A DNA stretch of 64,000 nt. Origin: Lonicera japonica. Taxonomy: Eukaryota > Streptophyta > Magnoliopsida > Dipsacales > Caprifoliaceae. Made by a program: the position numbers and the translations under genes. Below, piece by piece: positions 24,535 to 35,403 of this stretch. The notes beneath the pieces are model-generated. The model searched no databases, had not been told where the DNA came from, and worked only from the letters and a program-made list of their open reading frames with translations. The first letter of the stretch is position 1, and each line of letters begins with the position of its first letter. The stretch is from positions 34,522,969 to 34,586,968 of the forward strand of contig CM038468.1 in the NCBI GenBank assembly GCA_021464415.1, written 5' to 3'.

Positions 24535-25108
24535 ATTATTATATTTATTCAAAAAAATATTTTAAATTTTAAATATACAAATTTTATTTCTCTCATAATT
24601 TTTTTGAGATTTAAAAATTATCAATTTAAAAGGTAGGAGAAAGAGTGTTTTAAGGGATTTTTGTGAAAGTCGGAAAAAGAAGCGGGAAAAATAAGCTATA
24701 CAAATTTATGTAAGCTACTCCGTATTAGTTGTGTGAGTGCAATTTTCAACCACATGACTTTTTATAAGAGACAAACATTTTGTGATTTAAATATCCTTAC
24801 TCTTTATTAGATAGATATAAATATACTACGTTGAATCTCGTGCCAAAAGTACTATATTTATTCAAAAAATTCTTAAATTTTAACAATACAAATTTTTATT
24901 TTCTTACATATTTTTGAGATTCAAAAATTATCCATTAAAAAAATAGGAGAAAGAGAGTATTTTAAGGGAGATATTTTTGTCAATGTATGAGAGATAAGCA
25001 GAAAAAATAAGCTGCACAAATTGATATAAGTTGTTGGTTTTGTGTGAGTGCAATTTTCATCCACACGATTTTTCATAAGAGACAAACATTTTGAGATTCA
25101 AATATCCT
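24535..25108. repeat. Two tandem copies of a ~310-bp AT-rich repeat
   Basis: Copies at about 24535-24840 and 24848-25108 share TATATTTATTCAAAAAA, GGTAGGAGAAAGAG-like runs, AAAAATAAGCT, GTGTGAGTGCAATTTTCA and TAAGAGACAAACATTTTG. A third copy lies at 28255-28565. Identity is roughly 80-85% by eye. Confidence 0.75.
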
Positions 25109-25299
25109 GGCAGTAGTTTATAATTTTGTTTTGTGTAAAATTTATACAATTTGTAAAAAAATCCATCTCCGATAATCTTTTAAAAATGAGTTTTGTATAA
25201 AATAAAAGTGTAAAATACACCCTTAATTTACAATGCACATCATCTTTCTCTCTCCTCAATTTTTTTTATAAAAAATAATTATAAAAGACATTTATAGGC

Positions 25300-27893
25300 T
25301 TATCCTTAAAATAAAGGACCATATTTTTATATACTTAGTTTAAAGGAATTTTTTTGTAATGAAGGACAGTCTTTTTTAATCAAGGACAAAATATTAATAT
25401 TTTATTATTTCAATTATTTAAGTTGTATTCCGACACTACCATTCTTAAAGATAATTATAAGAAAAATAAATATATTATTAAATTCAAAATTAAATCAATG
25501 AAAATAAATTCAAACCAATTCAACTATATATCATAAGAAATTCAAACAAAAAGATACCTTAAGAATTATTCAAAAAAAGTCAGAATATAAATGCCTCAAA
25601 CTAATCGAATATAATATGAGATCGAAGTTGCAAATATGTCAGAGACACAATTTTCTTGTAATATCAATCAAACATATTAAATTACATTCTTCTAATTAAA
25701 TTTCTGACAGACATATTACAAGAAAAATAAATATATTATTAAATTCAAACACATATCACATGAAAATCAAACATGAAGATAAACATAAAAATTATTCAAA
25801 AAGAAGTTAAAGGAATAAAATGTTTTAAACTAACCAAAAATACTATGAGACTAAAGTTGTAACTATGTTTGAAGCACAATTATCTCATAATAGCAAGTAG
25901 ACATATTTTAGTGCCTACACATAATAGCAAGTAGACGTATTTACAAGACATATAAATAACATTTAGGTATAATAGAGTAACAGATATGTATAGTTATAAA
26001 TAGTATGTAAATATAATAGAGTATTAGACATATAAATAACATGTAAATAGAATAGAATAGTAGACACATGTAAACATAAATAACGTTTAAAAAAAATAAA
26101 AAATTAATTAATATGTTAGTTGTTAGTTCATAGGCATATTTTAGGTACATATTTTAAATTATTTTTGACTTCATATGGATTTACTTGATAGTTGATAGGC
26201 ATATTAAACATATTACATTAAGAACACGAGTTGCTTTATTTGTCAGTCTAGTGAAGAATTGGGTCGGTGCAGGTTGTATCCAAAATAATTTATTTGAACC
26301 ACGTTTGAGATTGTATTTCTTCTCCTTTGAAAAAAATGGTATATTCCAATTCTTTATGTCAAACATTTGGGTGGGTTGGGGTTTTTTTTAGAGCATAACA
26401 ATTATTTTTGGATCCATCTATTTAAATGTGGGCTTTTATTTTCTATGTTATTGGGCTTCATTTGTTTTGTCTTTACCTTTATTTCATGGCCTATTTTTAT
26501 TTTCTACAATAAGATTTTATTAGGCTCATGTTCAATGAAGCAATCTGATTTCTCCATTTTTGATCTCCAGAAGTCGAAAAACCTCATCTTCCTTACTTCT
26601 TCTTTACATCATCACCAGCACCATTTTCTTCTTTTTTAAGTTGTTTAACAATGGTCTATACAAGATTCTCGATGGATCCAATGTAATTAGTTCTTTGATT
26701 TCGATTCGTACATTCCTATCTTACATTTTAATTTTTCAATCGCAAAGATATTAATTTTTCATTAGTTTGTATTTGCACCTCAATCCATCCAAATTATTTT
26801 CAAATCTCCATGATCGTACATTTTCTATTCTCCATCTTTATGTAATTTAAATTAAGTTTTTGTATGCAACTTTTTTTAGTGATTCATCTTTTGTTCTTGT
26901 AGAATGTTTCATTCTTGTGGTAATTCCACTTCACTTGTTTGCAATATGTTTGTATCCTGCACTTGTCAATGGATCGGATTTGGATCAAATCAAGGTGAAT
27001 CTAAATTCATATTTGAAAAAAGTTTTCGGAACAGATCTGGATCGGATCATCAAAACATCAATTCATATCCAAATTTGTTCAGATTGCATTCGGATCGAAT
27101 TATATCCGACTCATTTAAAAATTTAATCATATAATAATTAGTTTGTAAATATATAAAAAAATAATAAAATTAATATAAAATTTAAACTTAATGACAGCCA
27201 AATTTATTATATTCTTATAAAAAGAAACTTATTTAATACTTTTTGGGTTATATTTATATTTTATAAGTGTATTAATAATAATGTGGTAAATATAAATATA
27301 ATAACTTTAAGTATAAATGTGTATCTTGAATCGGATCGGATTGTAAACGGATTGGATCAATATAAATCCATATCCGATTTGTTAATCAAAGGCCTAACGA
27401 GTTTGGACTGGATTTGCATATACGGATTATAAATCTCAATTCATATTCGACTAAACAGATCGGATTCAGATCGGATTTGGGTACAAATCCAATCCATTGA
27501 CAAGCCTATAATGTGTCCTCTCTGTGTACTCATATCAGACATTTTGGAGTGATGCTCATTACTGCATATTCTGCTTGTATAAGGTAACAACAGCTAGTAA
27601 GTTTCAAATTGCTTTCTTATCATATTTGTTGAATCTAGACTTAGCTAATTTTCAAATTTAAATTGTATTAGTTGAGATTTATTTTGAATATCCGTTCATG
27701 TTAAATATTTTTTTTTTAATTATAAAAATGGTTTTTAAATTTGGTAAGGGCAGTATTGGAAATTTGTTTATTTATTATTTATAATTAATTTAAATTCATT
27801 TTGTCCTTAATTAAAAAATTATCCTTGAAACTAATTCTAAAAATAGATTGTCCTTTATTAGAAACACAATAAAAGATTTGTCCTTTAACACCC
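25300..27893. mobile_element. Element with long degenerate inverted termini, MULE-like
   Basis: The first ~150 bp (AATAAAGGACC, TTAGTTTAAAGGAA, AATCAAGGACAAAAT) match the reverse complement of about 27740-27890 (AATAAAGGACAATC, TTAGTTTCAAGGATAA, AATTAAGGACAAAAT). Identity is about 70% by eye. Long, AT-rich inverted termini without a transposase fit a non-autonomous Mutator-like element. I could not fix a 9-bp target duplication. The inside holds another small inverted-repeat element at 26960-27510. Confidence 0.4.
26960..27510. mobile_element. Small inverted-repeat element (MITE-like)
   Basis: The left end CTTGTCAATGGATCGGATTT is mirrored by the right end, whose reverse complement is CTTGTCAATGGATTGGATTT. 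The interior repeats GGATCGGAT-type words many times. No open frame of interest. Flanking duplication not determined. Confidence 0.55.
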
Positions 27894-28254
27894 CCCCCCC
27901 CAAAAAAAAAAATCTTTAAAATATAATAACTTTTAATACGAAACATGAATTTTAATAGAAATTATATATTGAAATATATTTATCAAGTTCTATAAATCAA
28001 GTTCCATTGTAATTATATTATCATGTTATATATAATTTCGAAAAAAAAAGAAAAAAAATTGTATAAAATAATATCTAACATCTGTTCATATTTTATTGGT
28101 TCTTTTCAATTTTACACAAAATTTTATAAAATTCCCATTGGATCATATTTTTCTTAGACTTCAAGTTTTATGTAAAAATTGTTTGACGCATAGGATATAC
28201 GCATCAATTTTTACGCAACCATTGAAGATACTCTTACCCCTTATTATAGAGATA

Positions 28255-28565
28255 TAAATATACTAGGTTGAAACTCGTGTCAAAATTACTATATTAATTA
28301 AAAAAAAATCTTAAATTTTAACCACACAAATTTTTATCTCCTTATATATTTTTGAGATTTAAAATTTATCCATTCAAAAAGTAGGAGAAAGTGAGTGTTT
28401 TGAGGGAGATATTTTTGTGAAAGTAGGAGAGAGAAGTGGAAAAAATAAGCTACACAAATTGATATGAGCCGTTGGTTTTATGTGAAAGCAATTTCCAACC
28501 ACATGATTTTTGATAAAAGACACATTTTTAGATTCAAATAACCTTAACTCTTACTATATAGATAC
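28255..28565. repeat. Third copy of the ~310-bp AT-rich repeat
   Basis: Aligns with 24848-25108 in the same orientation (AAATATACTAGGTTGAAACTCG, GTAGGAGAAAGTGAG, AAAAAATAAGCTACACAAATTG, split by small indels). The 3.1 kb between it and the second copy looks like inserted DNA. Confidence 0.75.
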
Positions 28566-29261
28566 ATGTGTATATATAGAGATACGTAGAGATAAAACTC
28601 ATCTTAAAAATTTTCGAGTACAGAAAAGCCATCATATTCCAGTTCCAAAGAGCAGCTATCAACATTTTCAAGTTTTTGGAAAATATGAATCGCCAAGGGA
28701 CGCTAGAAGATTTGAAGATGGATTTAGGGATTTTCGTAGAGAGGGGGAGAGTTCATAGAAAGAGAAACTAAAAGTGGGTCTTCCTCGTCCATTCTCTAGG
28801 TATAAATGTTTTTTTCGTTATAAGGCATTGATTTGCTTTTAATCAATGGGTGCCATCATACTAATCAAAAGTATTCCATGTGAAGGTAAATGCACCAATT
28901 AAATATCCTTTATTCGGTCAGTACAATTTTACTAGGTTTTTTCTTAAGTAGACCGAAAACCAAACTGAATATCTTCGGTCAAGCAAATTCAAAAACAATT
29001 CGGACCGTATTATTAATAAAAACCTCAAAAAACCTTATGGTCAGGTCCTATTCGGTCAGTCCAATCAGCCCGTTTTGGTTTCTACACACTCCTATGATTA
29101 AGATATCTTAAAAAAAAATAAAAAATTACTGTGAGAGGTATCTAGTTCACTCCTCCCACCAGCTTCCCATATCAAATCACAAGTGTATTTGTGTACATAC
29201 ACATCATTGTATATGTCAAAGCAAACTTTAAATGCGATTTAAATATACGTGTATAAATGGG

Positions 29262-29816
29262 GTACATTTCGAATGCGGACGGAACCTTACAGATTGCACA
29301 TTTTCAATGGTCAAAGGATTTGCTTGTTACTTTAACAAGAGCTAATTTTTGTAAAGAGGAGAAAGTGAAAATTTGTCTAAGTGTCCTGTTTGGTAACAAG
29401 CAAAGCTGCTTGTTACTTTAATCCTTTGACCATTGAAAATGTACAATCCGTAACGTTACAGATTGCACATTTTCAATGGTCAAAGGATTTGCTTGTTACT
29501 TTAACAAGAGCTAATTTTTGTAAAGAGGAGAAAGTGAAAATTTGTCTAAGTGTCCTGTTTGGTAACAAGCAAAGCTGCTTGTTACTTTAATCCTTTGACC
29601 ATTGAAAATGTACAATCCGTAACGTTATAGATTGCACATTTTCAATGGTCAAAGGATTTGCTTGTTACTTTAACAAGAGCTAATTTTTGTAAAGAGGAGA
29701 AAGTGAAAATTTGTCTAAGTGTCCTGTTTGGTAACAAGCAAAGTTGCTTGTTACTTTAATCCTTTGACCGTTGAAAATGTACAATCCGTAAGGTTCCGTC
29801 CGCATTCGAAATGTAC
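29262..29816. mobile_element. Foldback element with a triplicated 169-bp core
   Basis: The outer ends are inverted: GTACATTTCGAATGCGGACG at the left matches the reverse complement of the right end, CGTCCGCATTCGAAATGTAC. Between them sit three head-to-tail 169-bp units starting at 29292, 29461 and 29630. Each unit is itself a foldback: it opens GATTGCACATTTTCAATGG and closes with the near-reverse complement. Copies 1 and 2 are almost identical. No TSD is obvious. Non-coding. Confidence 0.75.
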
Positions 29817-29819
29817 CGT

Positions 29820-32317
29820 ATATATATACATGTAAGCAAACTCTAAATGTGACAATATGCAATTTGAATGGCCATAATCTGGGAAATAATAGTTTAAGGA
29901 AAGAACCCAAACAAAGGACATTTTAGCAAGTTTAACTTATTAAATCTAGAGTGTGATAATTCTATTTGTTTGGTTAGTAAATATAGTTACTTAAAATCCA
30001 GATACCTAGATGATGATCAGTTAATCATCAAAAACTATTCCACATGCAGAGGCTTATATGAGGTTGTGATTTATAGTTTAAAGCATGACTAAAATAGAAA
30101 TAGCGTTACTTGCTATGACTAAAGCAGAACCAAACATAAAGTTTGTTCCCTTTTTACAATAAAAAAGTATATTGCCCAAAATAAAATCAAGTGTCAGGTA
30201 CAATGTACTAAAGTGTAGTTAACCCTTGATCTAACTATTATCTTATTCTAACAACTCTAGCCCTTTACTCTGTATACTTTCTCTAAACTAGAGGCAAATT
30301 CATCTCTCTTTTTAAATCAATGCAATCAAACTAGAGACAAGTAACAAAACTTGAAGAAGATCCAATGATAATAATACTGTCAAAGACAACCAGATCGAGC
30401 AACCTAAGCAAAAAAAATAAAAATCTAGAATATGTTTTTAACTTTTACAGAACTATACGAATGGCATTCAATTTTCCTTCCAATTTGGTGAACCAACCTA
30501 TTAAAGTGGCCGATAGTAGTGTATTTACAATTGGAAATTTCACTGTCTAATTCATTAGTTCAAAACAAAGCTTAAAATTTGATTTTTAGAGATAGAGAGA
30601 AATAGAGTATAAATTGTTGGGAAATACAATGTGATAAAAATAGATAAGCGAAATCGATCGCGGACTCGTCACGTTTCGCGGCTCTGCCCGGAACTCGAGC
30701 CACGCCGTCCAGGATGAAACCCGATCGAAGTTCTGTTTCTCATTTTTAATTGCTTCCAACATCTCCGATTTTTTGTAATAGATTATCACCTTCCTCCTTT
30801 CTTGTACATATATCTTTGTTTTAAGGATGAAAAGGGAATAAGGAGGAGACCAGGAGACAATAAGAACGGAAAGGTGTTGGGAGGAAAAGGTAGATCATTT
30901 AAGGGGAATTCAATTTGGGAGCAATTTTTATTTATTTAATTTAATAAATAAAATTACCTGAGACGGGCCGGGTTGGCGCGCGTGTAAACCACATAAAGTC
31001 CTCACCCAATAGCACAAAAGTTTAGGATGCTTCTTCTTTATAAAAACCCATGAAAGGTTTTATATCCTCCTATGAAGATAACATCACATCAAACATCACA
31101 CACATTAAATCACCTTGTCTTGGTTTTAACTTAAAAAAAATAAATTCCAACATAAATAGCATATGATTAATAAAAGTGTTTCTCATTTCCCCCGATAACC
31201 TTCCACATGAAATTAAGAACTTCGTCCTGTTGGAAAATTACTAGAACCGAAGATTTAAAAAAAGCATTTTAATAAAAGTGATTTCATTCTTCGTCATCTT
31301 TTCTTCAATTTTATCAATCATAAGTTTTTTTTCATGAATCTTCAGGTTCTGCAACCTCCACAGTTTTTGGATGAAGTAATGGTACTAGTTCTATTTGACT
31401 CTTGATATGGAAACATTTTGAAATAGTGTGTGGTTTTTTTTTATTAAATATCACTCTTACCTTTGGCAGGGAGGATGTTAGAAAATGTTATTATTTTCTA
31501 GCTAATCAATTCTCGTCACAAGTTAGGATAGAAAATACAAGTTTTTCTAGTTGGAAAATAAATGCAATCAAACAACTTTAGTTGGAAAATACAAAATTTT
31601 CCACATAGAAAATAAATACAATCAAACAACTCAAAGATAATTTTTTCAATGGAAAATTTTTCATAGCAAAATTTTTTGAAGGAAATTTTTTCCATGTAAC
31701 AAATTTTCCATATGAGTTATCAAACGCACCCTAAGTATTTAGAATTTGGGTTTAAAAATCTTGGCTGGAGGATTTTGGGTGTTTAGTTTTGTAAGAGACT
31801 AATCAGATGAAATTCGAATGGAGAGTGACATGGGAATGGGGAGTGAGATGGAAATGGAGTAAATCAATGAAAGGGGGAAGGAAAGAAGGAAGAAGATGAT
31901 AAATAAGGTTCTTCCTTTTTATGTTGCTATGTTTTTACTGTGTAGACACATAGTAAGGAAGGAAAAAGATGAAGAAGAGTGGACAACGGTTTCTTCAAGA
32001 GGCTAAGTTGCAACTAAAGTGGGGCAGAGCGAGGCACAATAATTTTCTTTTTAATAAATTAATGAAATTAAGGAACATAATAAGTAGAGCACTGGTAATC
32101 GTAAGGAGGCGGAACATATTCAATTTCAGAGGAATTAAACTAAAAATGCGCTTCAGTTTCTATAACAAAGAGGGGACTGCAAAAGAAGGTAGAAGAACCA
32201 TTTAGACTTCTGAGATGACTGATAAAAGAAAACCACACTTCACGAAGAAAATATGGCGTAATTAAAATGCGTTAAAGAGAGTAGTAAAATTCCTGCTGGC
32301 GTTTTCTATTAGGCGGT
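29820..32317. other. Gene-free DNA
   Basis: No gene is supported. A GC-rich patch at 30655-30720 stands out from its surroundings and reads openly on the minus strand (FDRVSSWTAWLEFRAEPRN) but matches nothing I recognise. GAAAATTTT/AAAATTTTCC words recur at about 31550-31710. Confidence 0.4.
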
Positions 32318-32322
32318 GATAC

Positions 32323-33962
32323 TGAAAGAGATATGTCCTAGGACTATTCATAGATTATGATTTGTACTTGGATATCTTATGCTTATTGTCATTAATAAAG
32401 TTTATTTATTTTACTTTATAATCTCTTGTAAATAATATTTATTAATACTAGTTCATCAAGTACGTGACTAGATTGTGGGATGCTAGTAATGTAATAATAA
32501 TATTGTTTAGATGCCCCTAATCATGTATCAATAACCTAGGATCACATTGATATAATGATTAGAGTATGGGTCAGCTGATAACTATGTTCCACAAGTCATG
32601 GATATGGAGATATCAAACAAATCAAATACGCTGAACATACTGATACTTGTTAGGGAACCTGTTCAAATAAAACCACGTATTGGACTGACCCGCTTTGGGG
32701 ACACTGCGAGGAGTGTTACATAATGTCATCAGTGATGTTCCCTAATAGCATTTGTGATATCGTATTATCCTCAGACCTGAGATCGCCATGGTTACCAACA
32801 TAGGGATTAGCATGTCAGGCATTATCAAACGTTGCTCTTGACCGAGTAATTATAAAGATGATGACCGAGCATACTATGAACTATGTAGAGGTATGTGGTT
32901 GATCAAGATGGGATTTGTCACTCTCATATATTGAGAGAGATATCGTTGGGCCCCTTGATAAGTGTAATTAATATTTGCATGGCCATGCACTCCTAAATGA
33001 GATGTCATTTGTTTTGGATTAGCCCCTATTATTTTCCTACTTAGATATCAAGAAATAAAGCCGTTGATTGAACTATACTCGTTCAACTTCCCGATTCTCT
33101 CCTCCGTCATGACACTTGCCTAGTCTTGTGTTCAATCTAGATATCGATTGACAAAAAGGAGTTAATGTGTTCTTCTTCAGAAATATCAATTGCCCACTAA
33201 TCCATACCCTAACCGACAACCCGTTGTAAACTCCAAACCTCGCCCCAAAAAAAAAAAAAAAAAAAAAAAAAATCGTTTTGACCTTTATACCATTGGGATA
33301 ATAGTAATGTTTTACTAGAAACCGCTTACTGTTCCTTTTTCTTTTTCCGTATAATAAAACGGGTTTTAATTGTATGGCCAAAGAGTGTAAAAAAAAAAAA
33401 TCCTACAGGGTCGCACACCAAAACGAGTTGGATCAAAACGAATTAAAACGGGCCAAGTTGGACTTGGGCCCAGTTCGTTTGTTGCTTAGGGTTCTCACTA
33501 CCAACAAGGGTTCCCCCACCATTATAAAAGCACCATCCTCACTGCAAATCACCCAAAAGAACCTTTGTTCTTCTTGGCCGTCAACGAAATTGCCTGCTCT
33601 TTTCGCCGCAGAGAGGCTTGTCCTCCTTCTTGTGAAGAAAATTCGAAATAGCAGAGATTAACAAGTATTCTTAATTTCTTATTACTGAGGGCGCTAGTAC
33701 ACCAAGCAAGATCTCATCTCGTTCGTGTGTGCATACCGTAGAGGCGTCGTGTTTTCTACGCTAAGGACGACAACAACAGAAGGATCAGATCCATCCTGTT
33801 CGTTTCATTGACATCAAATCTCGATTAAGGTATGTCATCTGTCGATTTTATTAAACTGCATAGTTGTTTTCTTTCATCATAGGATTCAATGATTAGTGCG
33901 TAAATTAGTTTCCCCATTGTAAAGAAGATGCGATGCATGATTACTGCCCTAATTTACTAACA
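32323..33962. mobile_element. Solo LTR, 1,640 bp
   Basis: Starts TGAAAGAGATATG, ends TTACTAACA, and is flanked by a perfect 5-bp duplication GATAC (32318-32322 and 33963-33967). It has an LTR-like layout on the plus strand: a long U3, a TATA-like TTATAAAAG at about 33522, then a GC-richer U5. There is no PBS, second LTR or coding region, so it is a solo LTR left by recombination. It also contains a poly-A run at about 33246-33271. It sits about 360 bp downstream of the NOV stop codon. Confidence 0.8.
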
Positions 33963-34323
33963 GATACCATGTCAGCAAAACGGATACGGTATCACGGTTA
34001 TAGCCAATATCTTCACGCAGTCAGAGGAGAAATTGCTGATAATATACTAACAAATAAAAACAGCCGGAAAATTGTTCAACGGTACAGCAACACACTACAC
34101 CAAATGATAAAGATCACACAAAGAGGGGAGCAAGATACTGTACAAGTTGTATATTTACATGTACTGTAACAAATCGGTAAATATTTCTATAGTATACAAA
34201 TTCCATTCCTATTATAAGTAGAGACTTGACCACATTCTTCCCACATAGTATCAAACTCTGCAGAAGTAATTATAAGCAGTGACACGCCATGGTCAAATCA
34301 CATTAAACAACATAAAATTCTTT

Positions 34324-35403
34324 CTACTGTCTCGGCATCACAAGAGCCAACTGCAGTTGCCCTAAATGGCATAGACTTACCGGATTTTTGTATATTGTGA
34401 TCTGACCCTTGTTATTACCCAGCAAAACAACCCGAGCGATGCCAAAAGATTCGCCCTTCTCAACCGCGAATTGCCACTCACGAACCGTTATATCGAACCA
34501 ATCCTTTTCTGCAGATTTAGTAGCTTTAACTTCGATGTACTCTCTGTTGTTCTCATTGTCCCCTAACACAATATCGTAGGGTAGCCCAGTTTCTTTAGCT
34601 TCATTCACCCATTTCACAGTTGGGTCGCCGAATTTCCCAACAAAGTATTTGAAAGCTACAAACTCCCCTTCTCTCCCAGTTAACAATGCCTGTTGAGGAT
34701 TAACTATCCCTGAAGAAAGCCGATCTCTCTCTGTACAAGTAGAATCAATCGAACTTGGGACACCCGATTGGGCAGCGAGATCAATGGTATCAAACGCAGC
34801 ATTCGTACCACAAGAAATACGAACTGTCTGATCGTTGAGGCTTTCAGAATCTTGTAAGGTTACCATTGGGATAATTGTGGGGGGAACTTCTTCTAATGTC
34901 CAATCAGAATTGATCTCGATCAGAGCCACTGGATGTGTTTCTTCAGAAATTTCTTCGTCTTTACCCCCCTTAACAGTTTGTGCGCCACCACTGGCGGCTT
35001 GGGTCCAAAACCTGTTTGCAAGAGAATAATTGAAACCAGGGGCGGTTCTCCAACCGGCAGGTGGCAGGCTCGAGTTGGTTCGGGTTTTTCTCTTAGATCT
35101 TGGAGGATTTTCATCCTTCATTGCTAAAGCAGAGCTTGCTATTACTGCCTGTTTGTTCTCAGATGATGATGGCAAAGATTGAACTGCCCAGATTGATTCT
35201 TCGTCGGGTAGCCTGGGTATCCTTTGGCTATTCAAAATGAAGATTTCAGTCTGCTCCTCGGTGGAGCCTGATTCTGCCATGGTTGTGATCATGTGAAGAA
35301 AATTGGCCAAGTGAAGTTCAGTATTTCCATCGAGCAGCATACGAGAAAGCTCCATGAATATCGAGTGATAATCTGATTCTGTAGTGATGTACAAAATGTT
35401 GTC
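34324..35403 (-). CDS. NOV: NOV exon 8 with DUF3883 domain
   Basis: 1,080 bp, 359 residues plus the stop at 34324-34326. It begins DNILYITTESD after a TGCAG acceptor and includes LHMITTMAESGSTEEQTE. The end is the NOV C-terminal (DUF3883) domain from GREGEFVAFKYFVGKFG. A D (LPYDIVLG) and an IEVKAT motif (EVK codons at 34525-34533) resemble the PD-(D/E)XK nuclease fold suggested for this domain. Whether it cuts nucleic acid is unknown. A broken duplicate of this exon is at 22430-24130. Confidence 0.9.
   Translation of the reverse strand, partial: DNILYITTESDYHSIFMELSRMLLDGNTELHLANFLHMITTMAESGSTEEQTEIFILNSQRIPRLPDEESIWAVQSLPSSSENKQAVIASSALAMKDENPPRSKRKTRTNSSLPPAGWRTAPGFNYSLANRFWTQAASGGAQTVKGGKDEEISEETHPVALIEINSDWTLEEVPPTIIPMVTLQDSESLNDQTVRISCGTNAAFDTIDLAAQSGVPSSIDSTCTERDRLSSGIVNPQQALLTGREGEFVAFKYFVGKFGDPTVKWVNEAKETGLPYDIVLGDNENNREYIEVKATKSAEKDWFDITVREWQFAVEKGESFGIARVVLLGNNKGQITIYKNPVSLCHLGQLQLALVMPRQ

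Noticed and set aside
25941..26150. Tyr/Ile-rich frame as a membrane protein
   Set aside because: Low-complexity ATA/TAT translation inside an AT-rich repeat.
29262..29816. CRISPR-like array (three regular units)
   Set aside because: Units are contiguous without unique spacers, are foldbacks, and the DNA is plant nuclear.
30586..30789. GC-rich minus-strand frame as a gene exon
   Set aside because: It is short, lacks clear splice borders and matches no family I know; noted only as a composition anomaly.
33073..33381. Open frame with a poly-Phe stretch
   Set aside because: The run is the translated poly-A tract inside the solo LTR; there is no other coding sign.
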